Source: Macrocybe gigantea
Lineage: Eukaryota > Basidiomycota > Agaricomycetes > Agaricales > Callistosporiaceae
Direction of reading: 5' to 3'
Assembly: GCA_011319805.1 (NCBI GenBank)
Contig: SJRY01000329.1
Location: 124,001 to 188,000 of the forward strand
DNA: 64,000 bases
Positions 1 to 11,900 of this stretch are shown here, one piece after another. Below the pieces are notes generated by a model. The model was not told where the DNA came from, ran no database searches, and saw only the letters and a program-made list of their open reading frames with translations. Numbering within the stretch: the first letter of the stretch is position 1; each line of letters starts with the position of its first letter. A program made the position numbers and the translations under genes.

Positions 1-709
1 TAACAGCGATCTCCTTCACGAAAGGTACCCATTTCTCTGCGTAAAGCGGTCGCTTTCCCAGTGCGGCTATCGCTTGGTCGATATCTGAGACGCTACGAAG
101 CACATAGTTTCCTCGTCCGTCATACGCCAACGTGCGACTCTTCAGCATGAGTGGCAGACCCAGTTTTTCCACAGCAGAAGAAACCGATTGGTGTGTCGGA
201 TCCACGCCTAGAAAATCAGATATCGGAGATCCATGGGATGCGAGGTGCTTTTTCTGCTGAAACTTGTCTTGGATGATGCGTATCGTCGATGGACTTGGGT
301 GGATCGAAAGGGAGCGAGATCGAGGTTCATTTTGAATCTCTTCAAGAGTGTCCACATTTACGTGCTCGATTTCGACGGTCAGAACGTCGACTTTTGAAGC
401 TAGCTCTCGGATTTTGTCAGGGTTGGCGAATGATCCGTCGACGTGCGAATATTCCGAAGCCAACGGCGCGACAATCTGCTTGGCAGGACTCGTTTCCCCG
501 ACATCTAGAACGACAACTTTGACATTCAACAATGAGGCTGAAGCCGCCAACATCCGTCCCAACTGCCCTCCTCCTGTGCGAAAGAATGAACAGATCGAAA
601 ATGAAAAAAGCTACATGTATCTGCGGTCTGCGTTGAGTGATCGGAAGACCAAGAATCTCAGTAAACCAGACCCACGCATACCGAGGATTCCGACTATCTT
701 GTCCGACAT
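1..709 (-). CDS. ADE2: Phosphoribosylaminoimidazole carboxylase, 5' part (ADE2), cut by window edge
   Basis: De novo purine synthesis: fungal Ade2 fuses an ATP-grasp PurK-like half to a PurE-like carboxylase half and converts AIR to CAIR in the cytosol. Only the N-terminal PurK-like half is present; the gene runs off position 1. Exon 1 (709-682) starts MSDKIVGILG. After a ~108-bp intron (GTATGC donor, CACAG acceptor) exon 2 begins at 573 and completes the nucleotide-fold motif GGGQLGRML. Further seen: VEIEHVNVDTLEEIQ, TIRIIQDKFQQKKHL, and the ATP-grasp stretch PLMLKSRTLAYDGRGNYV, all characteristic of PurK/Ade2. Exon 2 is open to the window edge with no frame break. It is divergent from the ribosome assembly gene at 834. 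Loss of this enzyme gives red colonies in yeasts (family knowledge). Confidence 0.93.
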
Positions 710-833
710 GACTTCAAAATTTGGACGACTCGTTGATGGTGAAGAAATGATAACTCTCGTAAACCCTAACCCTACTTAACCTCCAAGACACCTGCAAATT
801 TTACCTCCGTCAAAAATTTACTAACGTCCCATT
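710..833. promoter_or_regulatory. Bidirectional promoter ADE2/RSA3 with telomere-like box
   Basis: Only 124 bp separate the start codons of two divergent genes, so this must hold both core promoters. It contains AAACCCTAACCCTA at 761-774, two units of the TTAGGG-type fungal telomere repeat. Similar boxes are bound by Myb/TRF-type factors (Tbf1 in yeasts, telobox binders in plants) upstream of ribosome-biogenesis genes. Use of the box here is inferred. Confidence 0.5.
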
Positions 834-1505
834 ATGCCTCTTCCTATATCGCAGGGCGCGAAGAGGAAGAGAAATCGTAAACGAAGGAGGCGTATTGCTT
901 CTGACTCGTCGTCTTCTTCGTCGTCGTCTTCCTCCGAGGCCGAGTCTGAAGTTGGCTCAGAAAATTTGTCCAAGGCACCAGCAACGATATCAGCGCCTGT
1001 TGTCGCAGCTGCAACATCGTCGTCTGAATCGTCATCGGCCTCCGAGTCCGAATCAGAATCCGAGGTGCAGAGCGATCAGGATGTGCCTATGGACTCTTCT
1101 CCTGCAAAAGCGGACGGCGTTCCGAAGAAAACGGTCCAACCGCTGCGAGTGTCGCCTTCCCCATCACCTCCGCCGACCGAATTGCCGTCCTTCTTGCCCG
1201 AACGATCTGCCAAATCCAGGGAGATAGAGGAAGAGAACATGAAGGAAAAGTTTAGGAAATTCTGGATGTCTTCTGTCGCGGATGGCTTCAAAGATGACCT
1301 TGAGGAGATCAGAAAAGTGCGTATCTTCCGTCTGTCATTCTGCGGAAGCCGAATTCATGGTATTCACTGACAGGAACCGAATCTCGACACGTCTCGATTG
1401 GCCATGCTAATTGAGTCTCTGGCGTCAGGAGCCGATGTCTTTCAGTCTTCCACACAAACCCAAGATGGGACGGACATCAATGAAATCGATGTTATTCTAC
1501 AATGA
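834..1505 (+). CDS. RSA3: Ribosome assembly protein 3 (Rsa3-like)
   Basis: Predicted nucleolar factor for late 60S pre-ribosome maturation (role from the yeast family). Two exons, 834-1316 and 1374-1505, joined across a 57-nt GTGCGT...CAG intron, give 204 residues. N-terminus: basic KRKRNRKRRRR (residues ~10-20), a likely nuclear/nucleolar signal. Then serine/glutamate-rich low complexity to ~residue 95, a proline-rich spacer, and the conserved Rsa3 C-terminal domain (residues ~140-192) with KFRKFWMSSVADGF, then after the splice LAMLIESLASGADVF. The splice restores this domain, which supports the model. Both exons stay in frame. It ends 76 bp from the 3' end of the convergent ankyrin gene. 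Confidence 0.85.
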
Positions 1506-1581
1506 CAAAAATTGGGCTACATACTTACTAACATTTACATTGCCTCCGGCCAATCCGACCTTGAATAACGGAACCTATCCA

Positions 1582-4500
1582 TCATGTCTCCTCTGGATAC
1601 TTGTTGATTTGCCCTAGAATCATGCTCTTCCCTCGTGCCTCCTCCTCCTCCTCGACCTTCTCTTCGAGGCCCCGGTCTTCATGATTCCTCCAATGGTGGT
1701 AACGCCGAGGTGTAGCGAGGTTGCCCTGAACCGATTTCTGTACATCGACAAGGCGAACGAGCTGACGCTTAAGCGACGCATTTCGCACGGCCTCTGCAAT
1801 GAATCTCTGCATGCCCTCCCTGTCAATATTGTCCAATGGATTCGTCGGCTCCTCAGCTTTTGGCTCAGTTGTTTCATTCTTGCTTTCCGCCTCTTTTGCC
1901 TTTCGTAAATGGCCTTCCATCATTTCGGTGAAGTCGTTCAAGGCCTTCGCGAGCTTTTCGTTAGCTTTCAGCAGGCCTTGCTTGTCAAGCTCGTCGATTG
2001 TCGAATGGAGTTTTGGCAATTCCGCTTCGAGATGTTTGATGTCGAATCGTTTGGGGGTTGGATCAACCGAGACGTTGCCTGCGTGAAGTTGTCCAGGCTG
2101 AATTGAACCTCTTTGCGCCTGTTCGAACGAGTATTTGCGCTCCGACAAGTATCTCGCGTCGGCTATGTCTAACGGAGACTCCCCGACTCCGTTTTCCATC
2201 GTAAGCATTTCAGGCGCCGCATCGACTAGGATCTTGGCAATCTTGGTGAAGCCCTTTTGGACTGCTATGTGGAGAGCCGTCGACCCATCGACATTCCGAA
2301 CGAGCAGGCAGGATGGCATATATCTGGCGATGAGCTCGACCGCCCTGATCGATGCTTTTTTGACTGCGAGGTGGAGAGGCTGAACGGTATCTGAGCGGCA
2401 TGTTGATTTAATACTAACTGAATTCCACCTACAGTACTCAGACGGATCTTGGATTGTCGGAGTAGCATCATCTCATTGATGTCCCTAGGCAGCTTCTTCA
2501 AAAAGTGCTCCAGGAGGTCAGCATTATTGCCATCGCACAGAATGTGATAGATGTTCCATCTAGATGCATTTGCATTAGCGAGTTGCCCCATTACGACTCG
2601 TCGATCTTACCCTCGAGTCAATTCTGTTTCGAGCGGCGATATGGATTTCTTCAATAAAAAGTCAATCATTGCAATATCGCAGCGGAAGTACACCGCAAGC
2701 ATGAGAGGATTATATCCAACGAACTTGATGCTACGTAGTTACTATATCAGAAGATGTGCTGGGATAGGCGCAAAAGACTCACCGTTCATGAAGAGCTGAT
2801 GCCATGAGTTTCGGCTTTCTGGCAAACAGCTGTTTGACAATCGAGAGGTCTTTACCAGCTATAGCTGCCGCTAGTGGAGATTCTCCCAGCTGCGAGATCC
2901 TCCAACCCAGCCACTGGGGAAGCAATTTGTCCAGTTCAGGCACTCGGCGCAGCCTGAAAGCGAGTTCGTCCCCTCCCCGAGAGGCGAAAAAGCGATAGGC
3001 CTCCAGCGGACGATCGGTGGTAAGGTAATCGATAACGTTCGAAGCATGTGAATTGGCGGCTAACCAAAGTAAAGGATGAGCGGCACTCTCGTGGACGGCA
3101 TTGGGATCATTCTTCTTGGCCAGATCGACCCTCTTCTTGCCATGGACAGACAAACCAAGGTAAAGCCTGTTTGCGTCATTCGTGGCCTGGGCGCCTGCGG
3201 ACTCTTTGTGCTCCTGATCAAGATCGATACCCTGGCCCGTCCTGCGTATAAACTCGTCGAGCATCTCGACCTGATCATTCCTGATAATCTCTTCCAACAG
3301 CTGCCGTTTCGAAGACAAAGGAACTGGCAAAGGAGACGTCTTGTACAGATCCATAACTGTCTTGAAGAATTCCCAATCTTTGTCTTTCACGGCTTTGAAT
3401 ATCAAGTTGCCGGAATCGATCATGTACCGCGTCTCCGAAACCTTCACAGTCCACTGGGCTCGAGCTTCATCAAGAAGCCATTTGGGGCCTAGTTCACTCT
3501 GAACAGAAGAGGGTCTTTGAGCGACGTCGATCAGTGTAGGTTTGGTCTGCTCAACAGTGATGTCCGAATCATTGGAGTCATCCGAGTCATTGTCAGAATC
3601 GTCCTCTATTAAAAATGATGGTCAGAAGACTTCTCGCGTTGAACCGTTTACAACATACCCAAGTTGATATCATCAGCCGACCACTTCGGTTCGTCAGCCT
3701 CTGGCTCGTACTGCGCTGCGCTATAGCAAGAAGCAGTTTACATGTCTCCCACTGCCTTCCACAGGCGGCGGCGAACAATGGCGTAAGTCCTGGATGATGG
3801 ATGGAATGAGATGGCGGACAAAAGGCACACTTCTGTACTCGCCTGATCGCGCATAACGGTTTTCCTCTGATACTTCAGTATACACACTCAGCGGCATGAG
3901 CCCCTTGCCCACCGTCCTCGCCGTCCTCTGATGGCAAGCACAACTTTTCAATCTTCTCGTTATCCCCGGTAAAGCATGCTTCGAACAATTCATCATACGC
4001 AGCAGTCAAATTTTGAGTGACGAAGATTTTATCGTGGCGGGTGATAATCGCATATTGCGCTGGTGTGTCTCCAGAGAGCTCTTTCCAGTAGTAACTTTCA
4101 TGCTGGCGGAGCTGCGTCAGCCCGGCAGTCGGAGGTGCAGGCGAGGGGTTGTCTGGATAAGTCTCATTCCATGTCTTGGCTCCGTTCCGCAAGAGAGCCG
4201 TCTCGATGTCGGCCAAGTATTGCAGAACTTCTTCTGATTTCTTCAATTCAACCTTCCTCCGATCAGCCGAGAATGACGATTCGGCCAGCCTGAGCTTCTT
4301 CTCATATTCGAACCTAAGATAATAATTTTTCCAGCTCTTGGCATCGCCAAATGAAGGAGGCTCCAGGACAGGGGAGCTCGCCGAGACCACGCCTTTGTAT
4401 TGTTCCAGTTTGAGCTGAAGGAAGGAGATGGAGTATTGGACCCAGTCCAACAGATTTCTGTTGCCTTCTGAGTTTCCATAGTATCGAGAGCTTTGAATTC

Positions 4501-7500
4501 CGACGTCCATGTCAACACCTAAGGAAATGAGAAGCTGTGCCACGTCGTCGTAGACAGAAATTGCAGTCTCCAAGGGAAGAAAGACATTCTGAAGGGCTTC
4601 GAGACCTGTGGTGGTGTTAAATCTATGGAACCAAGTACGCTTATGACGTGGTCTATGGCAACGTCAGCATTGAGAATGATAAAGAAAGAAGGGACCCTAC
4701 ACGACCGCGATCAGCTTATCGATGTCTTCACCCGTCACGGAAAGTTTAGCTCCATGGGCTATCAAAAGTGCCACCGCGGCGTAATGACCCTGTGCAATTG
4801 CGTTGCCGACGGGGTACACTATCGCATGAGTGATGGAAGGGAAACCGATAACCGTTTCTGCGTTTGGATCTTTACTCATAAGAGTAGATATGACTTCCCT
4901 GTTGTCAGCCAGAACAGCTCGGTTAAAGATCGTGAGCGTGTCGTCGTTAGCAGTTGACGATGATGCCCCATGAGACAACAGACATTGAACAATCTCCGGC
5001 GCGTCATCTTGCTTTTCTCGCTGAAGGGTCAGCGTCAAAGGATGATGCATCGTATCGAGCGGCGGATTCTTCAGCTGTTCGTCCGCCCCAGCTTCCAGAA
5101 GGAGCTTTATGACCGGCAGAGATGCGAGCAGAACCGCGTAGGCTAATGGGGTATAATCCAGATCCCAGTCGGCGATGTTGATATCAATGATATCGGATTC
5201 ATCCTTGTCTTCAGGAAAATCGGAGGTGGAATCCAGAGCTGGCTGAGTCTTTTCTGCCGGCTTGGCGACGCGCTTGCGCTCGCCGTCGTCATCTTCATCA
5301 CCGTCTGCTTCCTCTCCATCCTCATCGTCCCCATCATCGTCTTCATCGTCGGCATCTTCGTTATCCTCATCGCCACGGGTGCCCTTTCCTCCCAAATCAT
5401 CGACATCCTGGTCAGTGTCCATGGCGATAACGTTGTCGGCCTCCGAGCTCCAGTCATCCTCAGACGAAGGCCGGGCAGGATCGACGTGCATCGCCTCGTC
5501 CGTCGCGTCATCGCTTTTCTCAAGCCTCTCTGCCTGTTTGCGATTCAGTTCACTGCGTTCGAGCAGCTTCTTGACCACATCTAGCAAGTCGTGTTGAGCA
5601 GCAAGGTGGAGAGGGGTTCTTCCGTCGACAAGCCGGGCAGTAATCCTAGCTCCGGCGTCGATAAGGTCGCACGCAATATCGGACGCTCTGCACGATATTG
5701 CGAGGTGCAAGGCAGAGCGTCCTACGTGGTCACGCCTGTTTACGTCCACTCCTTGCTTTATGATGTTTGCGACGCCTTCGCGTTCAAGAGCAGCGATGGC
5801 CGCGAAGAAATGTTCTGTCTGCCCGATATAAACCTGGGCGCTCCACTCGCCAACGTCGATGGGATTGAAGCTGCCAGACATGCTCTGACGACCAGGGTCC
5901 TCCTGGATAAAGCTGGGATTTCATTGTGAGGAACTGTCTTTCATGGATTGTTGAATGGACTACTTACGAAATACGGCCTCGTATGTACATCTCGTCCTCT
6001 TGGGACTGAAGCTCCTTCTCATCGGAGTCAATCGGCTCCGGACAATTCTATGAGTCGGTATTAGACAGTGTTCAGCTCGCGACGATATCCATATAGATAC
6101 CTCGCAACAATCTTCAGTGCATTCCTTCATAGTTCCAAAGAACGCTGGGTGGCGATGTAGTCGTCGGTCCTTGTTCTTGGGGTTAAAGGTCGCTATATAA
6201 CATCGTCAAGAAAAAGATGATAGATTGTTTAGTTGACGTCACGCACAATTCATGCCGAGATCCTGGAGGAAAAAAAGATAAGTGTTGGGAGAACAGCGGA
6301 GGAAAGCTGACATACAGTCGAATATACGAGCTTATCAATCCTACGGGCATCCCAACCCGGACCATAAGGAATATGGAGCGACGCTACGTCGTAGTCGTTC
6401 ATTTCTAGACCGACGATAGAGTTGTCGACCTTGAGATCGCCTTTGTACTTTCGTTTGTGGTGGACGTATCGATATACGGGCGGCCGGCCTCGCAGCTCTC
6501 GTCGAGAATCAAGGAAGGCATTGCGGGTATTCGGATCCATGAGTTTCTCCAGAACAAGAAGGCGAGCTAAGCCTTCAATGCGGGTGATAGAGCGCTCGTA
6601 GATCTGGTACAATGTTAGGATTCTGGTGCTTGGATTGAAGGGTAGCAAGCTCACGGTAGGGTCTATATTTGGACGTTCAAGAGTCGGAACGTAGACTTCG
6701 AATCCTCTAGTCGAGTATTTCGCCAGTCGAACTTCGTAAGACGGTGATCTTCTGGTCACATCGACGGTATTGCACTGCCGCATCATTGCAACAATGCCCC
6801 TAGGGTTTCCCAAAACTCGATCACCTAGTAAACTATGAGCCAGATATCGAGCAGCCACGTCGTTCATACAAACCATTATATAAGAAGCATGGGGCATCGA
6901 CGTCGAAGCCAGCCAAAATTTCAGCCGGTGACTGGTAGAGTCGCAGTACAATCTGAACAGATCGGTAGGGGTATTGAGCTGTGGGTACTCAGTCGCTAAT
7001 GTCATGCCGATCACGAATTCAGTTCTTACAATGAATAGATACGGTATGTTTCGTCCTGATACAAGTCACATCCCATGGGACGGAGTCGCGGACGGCCTCA
7101 TAGACTTGTTCATCTTTACCTCGGCCTAGAACTGTCGTCAACGAAAAGAATGCAGTGCTCCAATAGGATGGTCATGCCTGCTCGGGGGTCATACCCCACA
7201 AGAACAAGTCTACGTCCGAGGTCGGATACGCGCTGGCGTGGTAGTATTTCCTCATCGATCGTCTCGATTCCTTCTGATCGTCTGTCAACGGCGACAAGCA
7301 GGCGAGGACAGAGCCACCAGCAGCAACCACGTTGTTCCAATCTTTCAGTTGAGAAAGCGAACCCTCGGTGAAGACCGACCAGTTCTTCTTAAAGTCGTCA
7401 AGGTCCTGCACCATGGCTGGCGCGCCTTCTTTCTTCCTAGTGCTCTCTGATATGGGCATGACATACTTTTCGACTAAATCGTTCTCGTCCTTGACGATCC

Positions 7501-7732
7501 TGGCCCTCGTCACTCGGATATCTTCTGGGGCTGCGAAGACGTCGACGAGTCCAACATAAGGGTCCCGCAATCTGGCGTTGCCCTTGTCCGTGGCAAAGAG
7601 CTTGCGGAGTTCAGCCTCGTCGTCCAGCGATGGCTGTAAGGCTGCGGAAAGATCAACTCCTAGCCCTTCAGGTAAAGATGTGATGCGGGCGATGAACGCT
7701 TCAGCTTCAGGTGGCTGTTTCTGCACGGTCAT
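1582..7732 (-). CDS. Giant ankyrin-repeat protein with NTase-like N-terminal domain
   Basis: Multi-exon gene of about 1.6 kaa. Start at 7732 (MTVQKQPPEAEAF). The N-terminal ~450 residues form a conserved basidiomycete domain: AAGGSVLACL, then SDVDLFLWG, VPWDVTC, PYRSVQIVLRLYQSP, AIVAMMRQ-type GIVAMMRQCNTVD and EGLARLLVLEKL. A GGS followed by DxD fits a nucleotidyltransferase fold (inference). Ankyrin repeats start near 5810 (GRSALHLAIS, GRTPLHLAAQ), then an acidic low-complexity run (5270-5400), more repeats, a central helical part, further repeats (STALHIAVQKG) and a charged coiled C-terminus. Intron 1 (7126-7177) has a GC donor. One base seems missing near 7108 and one near 3715 (LLLAIA to AQYEPEADEPKW changes frame). 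Substrate and cellular role unknown; ankyrins suggest a scaffold. Confidence 0.8.
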
Positions 7733-8943
7733 TTTCGACGACTGGGAAGTTAGGATGGTTGGTTCCTAAGGAGCGTGGTGAGGACGATGCACATTTATAT
7801 ACTCGTATCTCAGGCTCACGTTTTGGAGAACAAAACGCGCAAGGGCCTGGAGCGTGCCTGGTCACGATGGCGCGCCATGCTCCCAAGAAGGCGATCATCG
7901 CCGACATATGATCCGCCTTCTTCTTTTAATAGAAATCGCGCCATATGGGCGCGCCCTTCACCTGTCCTACTTGCCTATAGGCTATCTGTCATCAACAATC
8001 GCCATGAGTCACTTGCAGATCCGGACTTGTCGGCACGTTACGTTGAGATTGAAGAAGATGGAAGGTGATCACCAAGGGGCTAATGGTTTTTGCGGGTCTG
8101 CCCCCACGGAGCCGTCGAAACTGCGCTTCGCCCTCGCTACACACGGCGTCAGCTCGTCTGTAACAACGCGTACGTGACTCATTTTGCACTCCTCCTTTAT
8201 GCTGCAGCGCAGGTTCCACAGCAACGAAAATTACCTGATATTGCTGCTCAACGGACATCGCGCATATTCAGTTTACGCAAGTATGGCCAGATAGCGTGCC
8301 GAAACCCGTCACTTTCCCTGAGTTTACCCGACCGTCAAGGCCAGGCAGGAATGAATGGCGCAAGAGAAAAGAACAAGGACGACGGGGAAAGGCGTAGCTT
8401 GAAGAGAGCCGAACACCAAGCTGTGCGGGAAACGCAAACAACAGTTCTACTGTACTGTATTTGGCAACAATTCACGGAAGCCTTAGAAGAGGCGCTTTCC
8501 GAATGCAGGTCTCGAATCGAAAGCGAGTACGATACACGGCCTCAAACATCGGATGTCACCGAATTCAGTTCCACCTTTCAGCCGTCATATTCTCTGTCCG
8601 ACATCAGTCTTTGGTCGATGAATGAGTCCACAGACACAACGTCAGGCAATATTAGCACGTTTACCATCCCACCAATGGAAAGTGCAGCAGCGTACTCTCG
8701 TGTTTGAGCTACAAATCCATCGGCGATGAATCGCGGTTACCGTTGGCAGGAGGTTGATTTCGTGGTGAGAAGAGTGAGCATGGACGTATTGGGTATCAGC
8801 AAAAAGGTCACTTCCAGTATGACTCGGCAGCAAGAAAGGAAAAAAAAAGAAAAGAAAAAGAACAGACGAAATCGTACAAGAATCCAAAAACGAAATAAAT
8901 ATAAGAGAAGGGAAAACGAAAGCATTATAATGTTCGAGTCATT
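7733..8943. other. Intergenic: upstream of ankyrin gene, 3' flank of SH3/RA gene
   Basis: No conserved coding signal seen. It holds the ankyrin-gene promoter, with GC-rich palindromes at 7867-7956, and the 3' flank of the next minus-strand gene, with an A-rich tract at about 8846-8885. A 205-codon plus-strand open frame (8090-8707) has no recognisable domain and is not called. Confidence 0.4.
7867..7956. promoter_or_regulatory. Paired GC palindromes upstream of ankyrin gene
   Basis: ATGGCGCGCCAT (7867-7878) is a perfect 12-bp palindrome and GGGCGCGCCC (7947-7956) a perfect 10-bp palindrome. Their centres are about 79 bp apart, 135-225 bp before the ankyrin start codon. They share the core GGCGCGCC. 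Such spaced identical palindromic cores can be dimeric transcription-factor sites; no factor is assigned. Confidence 0.3.
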
Positions 8944-11900
8944 TCAAAAGCCTCCTACTAATTTCTCTAGATAATCGTCCAAAACCTTGACAAGGGCATG
9001 TTTAAGCGATTGAACAACGAAAGACAAAACATCTCGAGTGCATACCTTGTCCATTTCCTCTAACTCTTTGAAAGTGCCAGCGTATACCTCCCTAACTTGT
9101 GGATGCAGACTTTGCAAATCGACGGGCCTTCCGAACAGAAGAGCGTCTGCTGGCGCCAACGGCGGCAGCGGTGTCTTGGGCTGAGATCCCTTGCACTCAA
9201 TGATCGCAAGCATCCGTGACACGCCAAAGTCGTCGTCGGGAAGATACACGCGCTTCGGCTGCGGCTTTGGCGTGTTGGCAGGCGAGCGCGAGGTCTCCGT
9301 GACGGGGGACGTAACCGGATTGGTCTGCGCCGTCGCGTACCCAGAAAGATCGGACATGACGGACGCGATGGACGGCTGCCTCCTGCTGTTGCTGGCAGTG
9401 TTGACAGTTTTACCAGTCGGCGTCGTAGTGCCCGGTCTGGAGTGCCTGTCTTCCAGCAGGCCAGCAGACGGCGTGCGGACCTGCCTCGCAGACTCAGCTC
9501 TAGGAGCAGACTGCTGCTGCTGACCGGGGGTGACAGATCGTGTCTGCTCTCGTTTGCCTTCCGCGCCAGCGTCGTCAGCGGAGTAATCCGACAGCGACGC
9601 AGACCGCCTAGAGTCCACGCTCGACAGGGAAGAAAGATCCTTTTCCTTGTTCTTCCCGCTCCTGATCTTGCTCAGCACCCTGTCCAGCTTCTCGCCGCCC
9701 ACATCCCTCCGCCCAAGCACGCCTTCCAAAAGGTCGTCCCTGCTCGCCTGGTGGTTCTCTCGCAGCTCCTCTTCGACAATGTCGCTGATGTCGTACGTCT
9801 CGCCGTCGGGCTCGACGTAAGAATAGCGCATCTTGTCGTTCGCGTCGTAGCTCCTGAGCATAGCGTTGCCAGGCAGCAAGACGTCCATGCCACGAAGCGA
9901 ATTGGACTGCGCAGTCAGGATGGCGCTTTGCTTCGCGCGCGTCGCCTCGCGCTGGCGGGCGATGATCTCTTGCCGCGACGGCTGGCGCTGCTGCTCGTGG
10001 CCATCTGGCGGCGCGGGGTCCGAACCGGTGCTCGACGCCGACTCGCGGTGGAGCTGCTGTAATGCGATCTCGTCCAGAGGCGCAGACATGCGATGGCGGG
10101 ACGTCGAGTTGCGGTACGCGGTGGCACGGCGCAAGATGAAGACGGGGTCATCAGCATTGACGTCGTCCACGGAGCCTAGAATCTGCGCCGAGTCGACTGA
10201 ACGCCGCTTGTTGCTCAACGAAGAGCGCTCCACGGCCCTGAGCGTTGGAGGACGAGGGAACGCATCAATGACGCGATGGGATGGCAGAAGTTCTCGTTCT
10301 GCATAATTATCAGATGACGGATCAAGATGTCAGATCACTAACGTCCTCACCTCGGTCACCGTTTCCGATATCAATGGCAAGGATATACCTCACCCTCGCA
10401 GAGCTGCGCCTTTTAGTCATCTTATCCTCGACTTCATCTCCACCATCCACCACGCCCTCCGGAATGCCGAACCGCTCCAGGCCAATCTCGATCACCTCCG
10501 CGACCGTGACGTTCTTGGCAAACACAAATACCTTGCGGCGCATCGTTGGCGAGACCTTCGGGGCGACGTTATGTCCGTGTCCTTGAGCGAGTCCTTGAAG
10601 ACGATAGCTTCGGTATACGGATGGAACGCCATATCGTCCGGCAGATCTTCTGGATAGACGACAAGTTGCAGCGCGAAGCGGAACGATGGTGACGTGAACC
10701 GCTCTGGCGTCACGTTGTGGTTCGTCGAGACGGACAAGTACGTCGTCCTGATGGGCGACTGCGTCTCCGACTCTGAAAAGGACATGTCGGCCGCGATCAG
10801 CGTCTCGTCACCCTCCGCCCCGTGCCCGATGACACTGTCGTCTACTTCGTCATCGGACCTTCTGTTCAGGTAAAACTTGACCGCGGAATCGTCCGTGAAG
10901 TCGTTCATGGGGAGCTTCTTGATTGCCGGGTGCATTGACAGATTGCTCGCGACGGAACTAATGCTCCCCACACTGCTCCTCTTCACTTTGGGCAGCTCCA
11001 TCGCCTCAACAACAAGCGTCTCGAACACGACCAACGGCTTCTCCGTCGGCAACAGCACCGCTGACGCACCACCCTCGACCTGCTTCACTGTCAGGTAATA
11101 ATCGCCCTCATCTTCCCCGGCCGACAGCCGGAACCGCTGCAGGGCCTGGCGGACGAGGTCCCCTGACGTCGTGGACGAGTTGAGCAGCACGGTCTTGAAC
11201 GTCGCTTCGGTCTGGAGGTTCTTGCCTGCAAAGACGCGGATGACACTCAGCTCTGGACGCCAGGCCCATCTGGCGCGGCCGGCGTGAGTATCAGCGAACC
11301 CGGACGCGGGCGCGAAGCAGGAGGGCCGAGATTCGCGCTTGGGCTGCCGATGTCTTTCTGGTACGAGCTGAGGCCCATGGCGGACGCAGACTGAAGCCCG
11401 TATGAAGGTTGCGCTTCGGCGGCGATGACGGCGACCGATTGAGGTACTGTTGGTACAGCGCCTGCTGCTGCTGATCGCGCTGGCGGAGCTGCGATGCATG
11501 CTGGACACTTGGTTGAGCGGCGGCGTCCGGGGTTTCTGGTTGTACGGGGCGTCTGCCTTCGACGGAAGCGCGGAGAGCTTGCTGCTGTTGCTGTTGAGGG
11601 CAGTGGCGGTAGTAGGAGACATGACGCCCTCGACTAGCGAGGGACGACTTCCTGATCTGCTCGAGTCCTCGGAGCTACGAACAGTAAGCTCGCTGCTCTC
11701 GACGGATCCGACCGACAAGTTCTTGTCCTTCTTGTCCTTTTCTTGCCAAAGATATTGCTGAACATGGATTTCTTTTTCTTGTCCTTTCCTTCGTCCTCGG
11801 GCTCTTTCTGCTCTTTGCGCAGTTTCCCGCCTGCGTTGGATTTGGCATAGTTGGCGGAGCTGACTGGCGGTGCATCTTTTCTTTGCCCTTCGCCTTTTTC

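Noticed and set aside
834..1227. Overlapping frames on both strands in the RSA3 gene
   Set aside because: They arise from serine/glutamate codon runs; only the frame starting at 834 splices into the Rsa3 domain.
8090..8707. 205-codon plus-strand frame in the intergenic region
   Set aside because: No domain, no intron signals joining it to anything, no homology to window neighbours; likely chance.
9442..10062. 206-codon plus-strand frame
   Set aside because: Lies opposite the SH3/RA gene's coding exon; Arg/Leu-rich shadow of Ser/Asp-biased codons with no domain.
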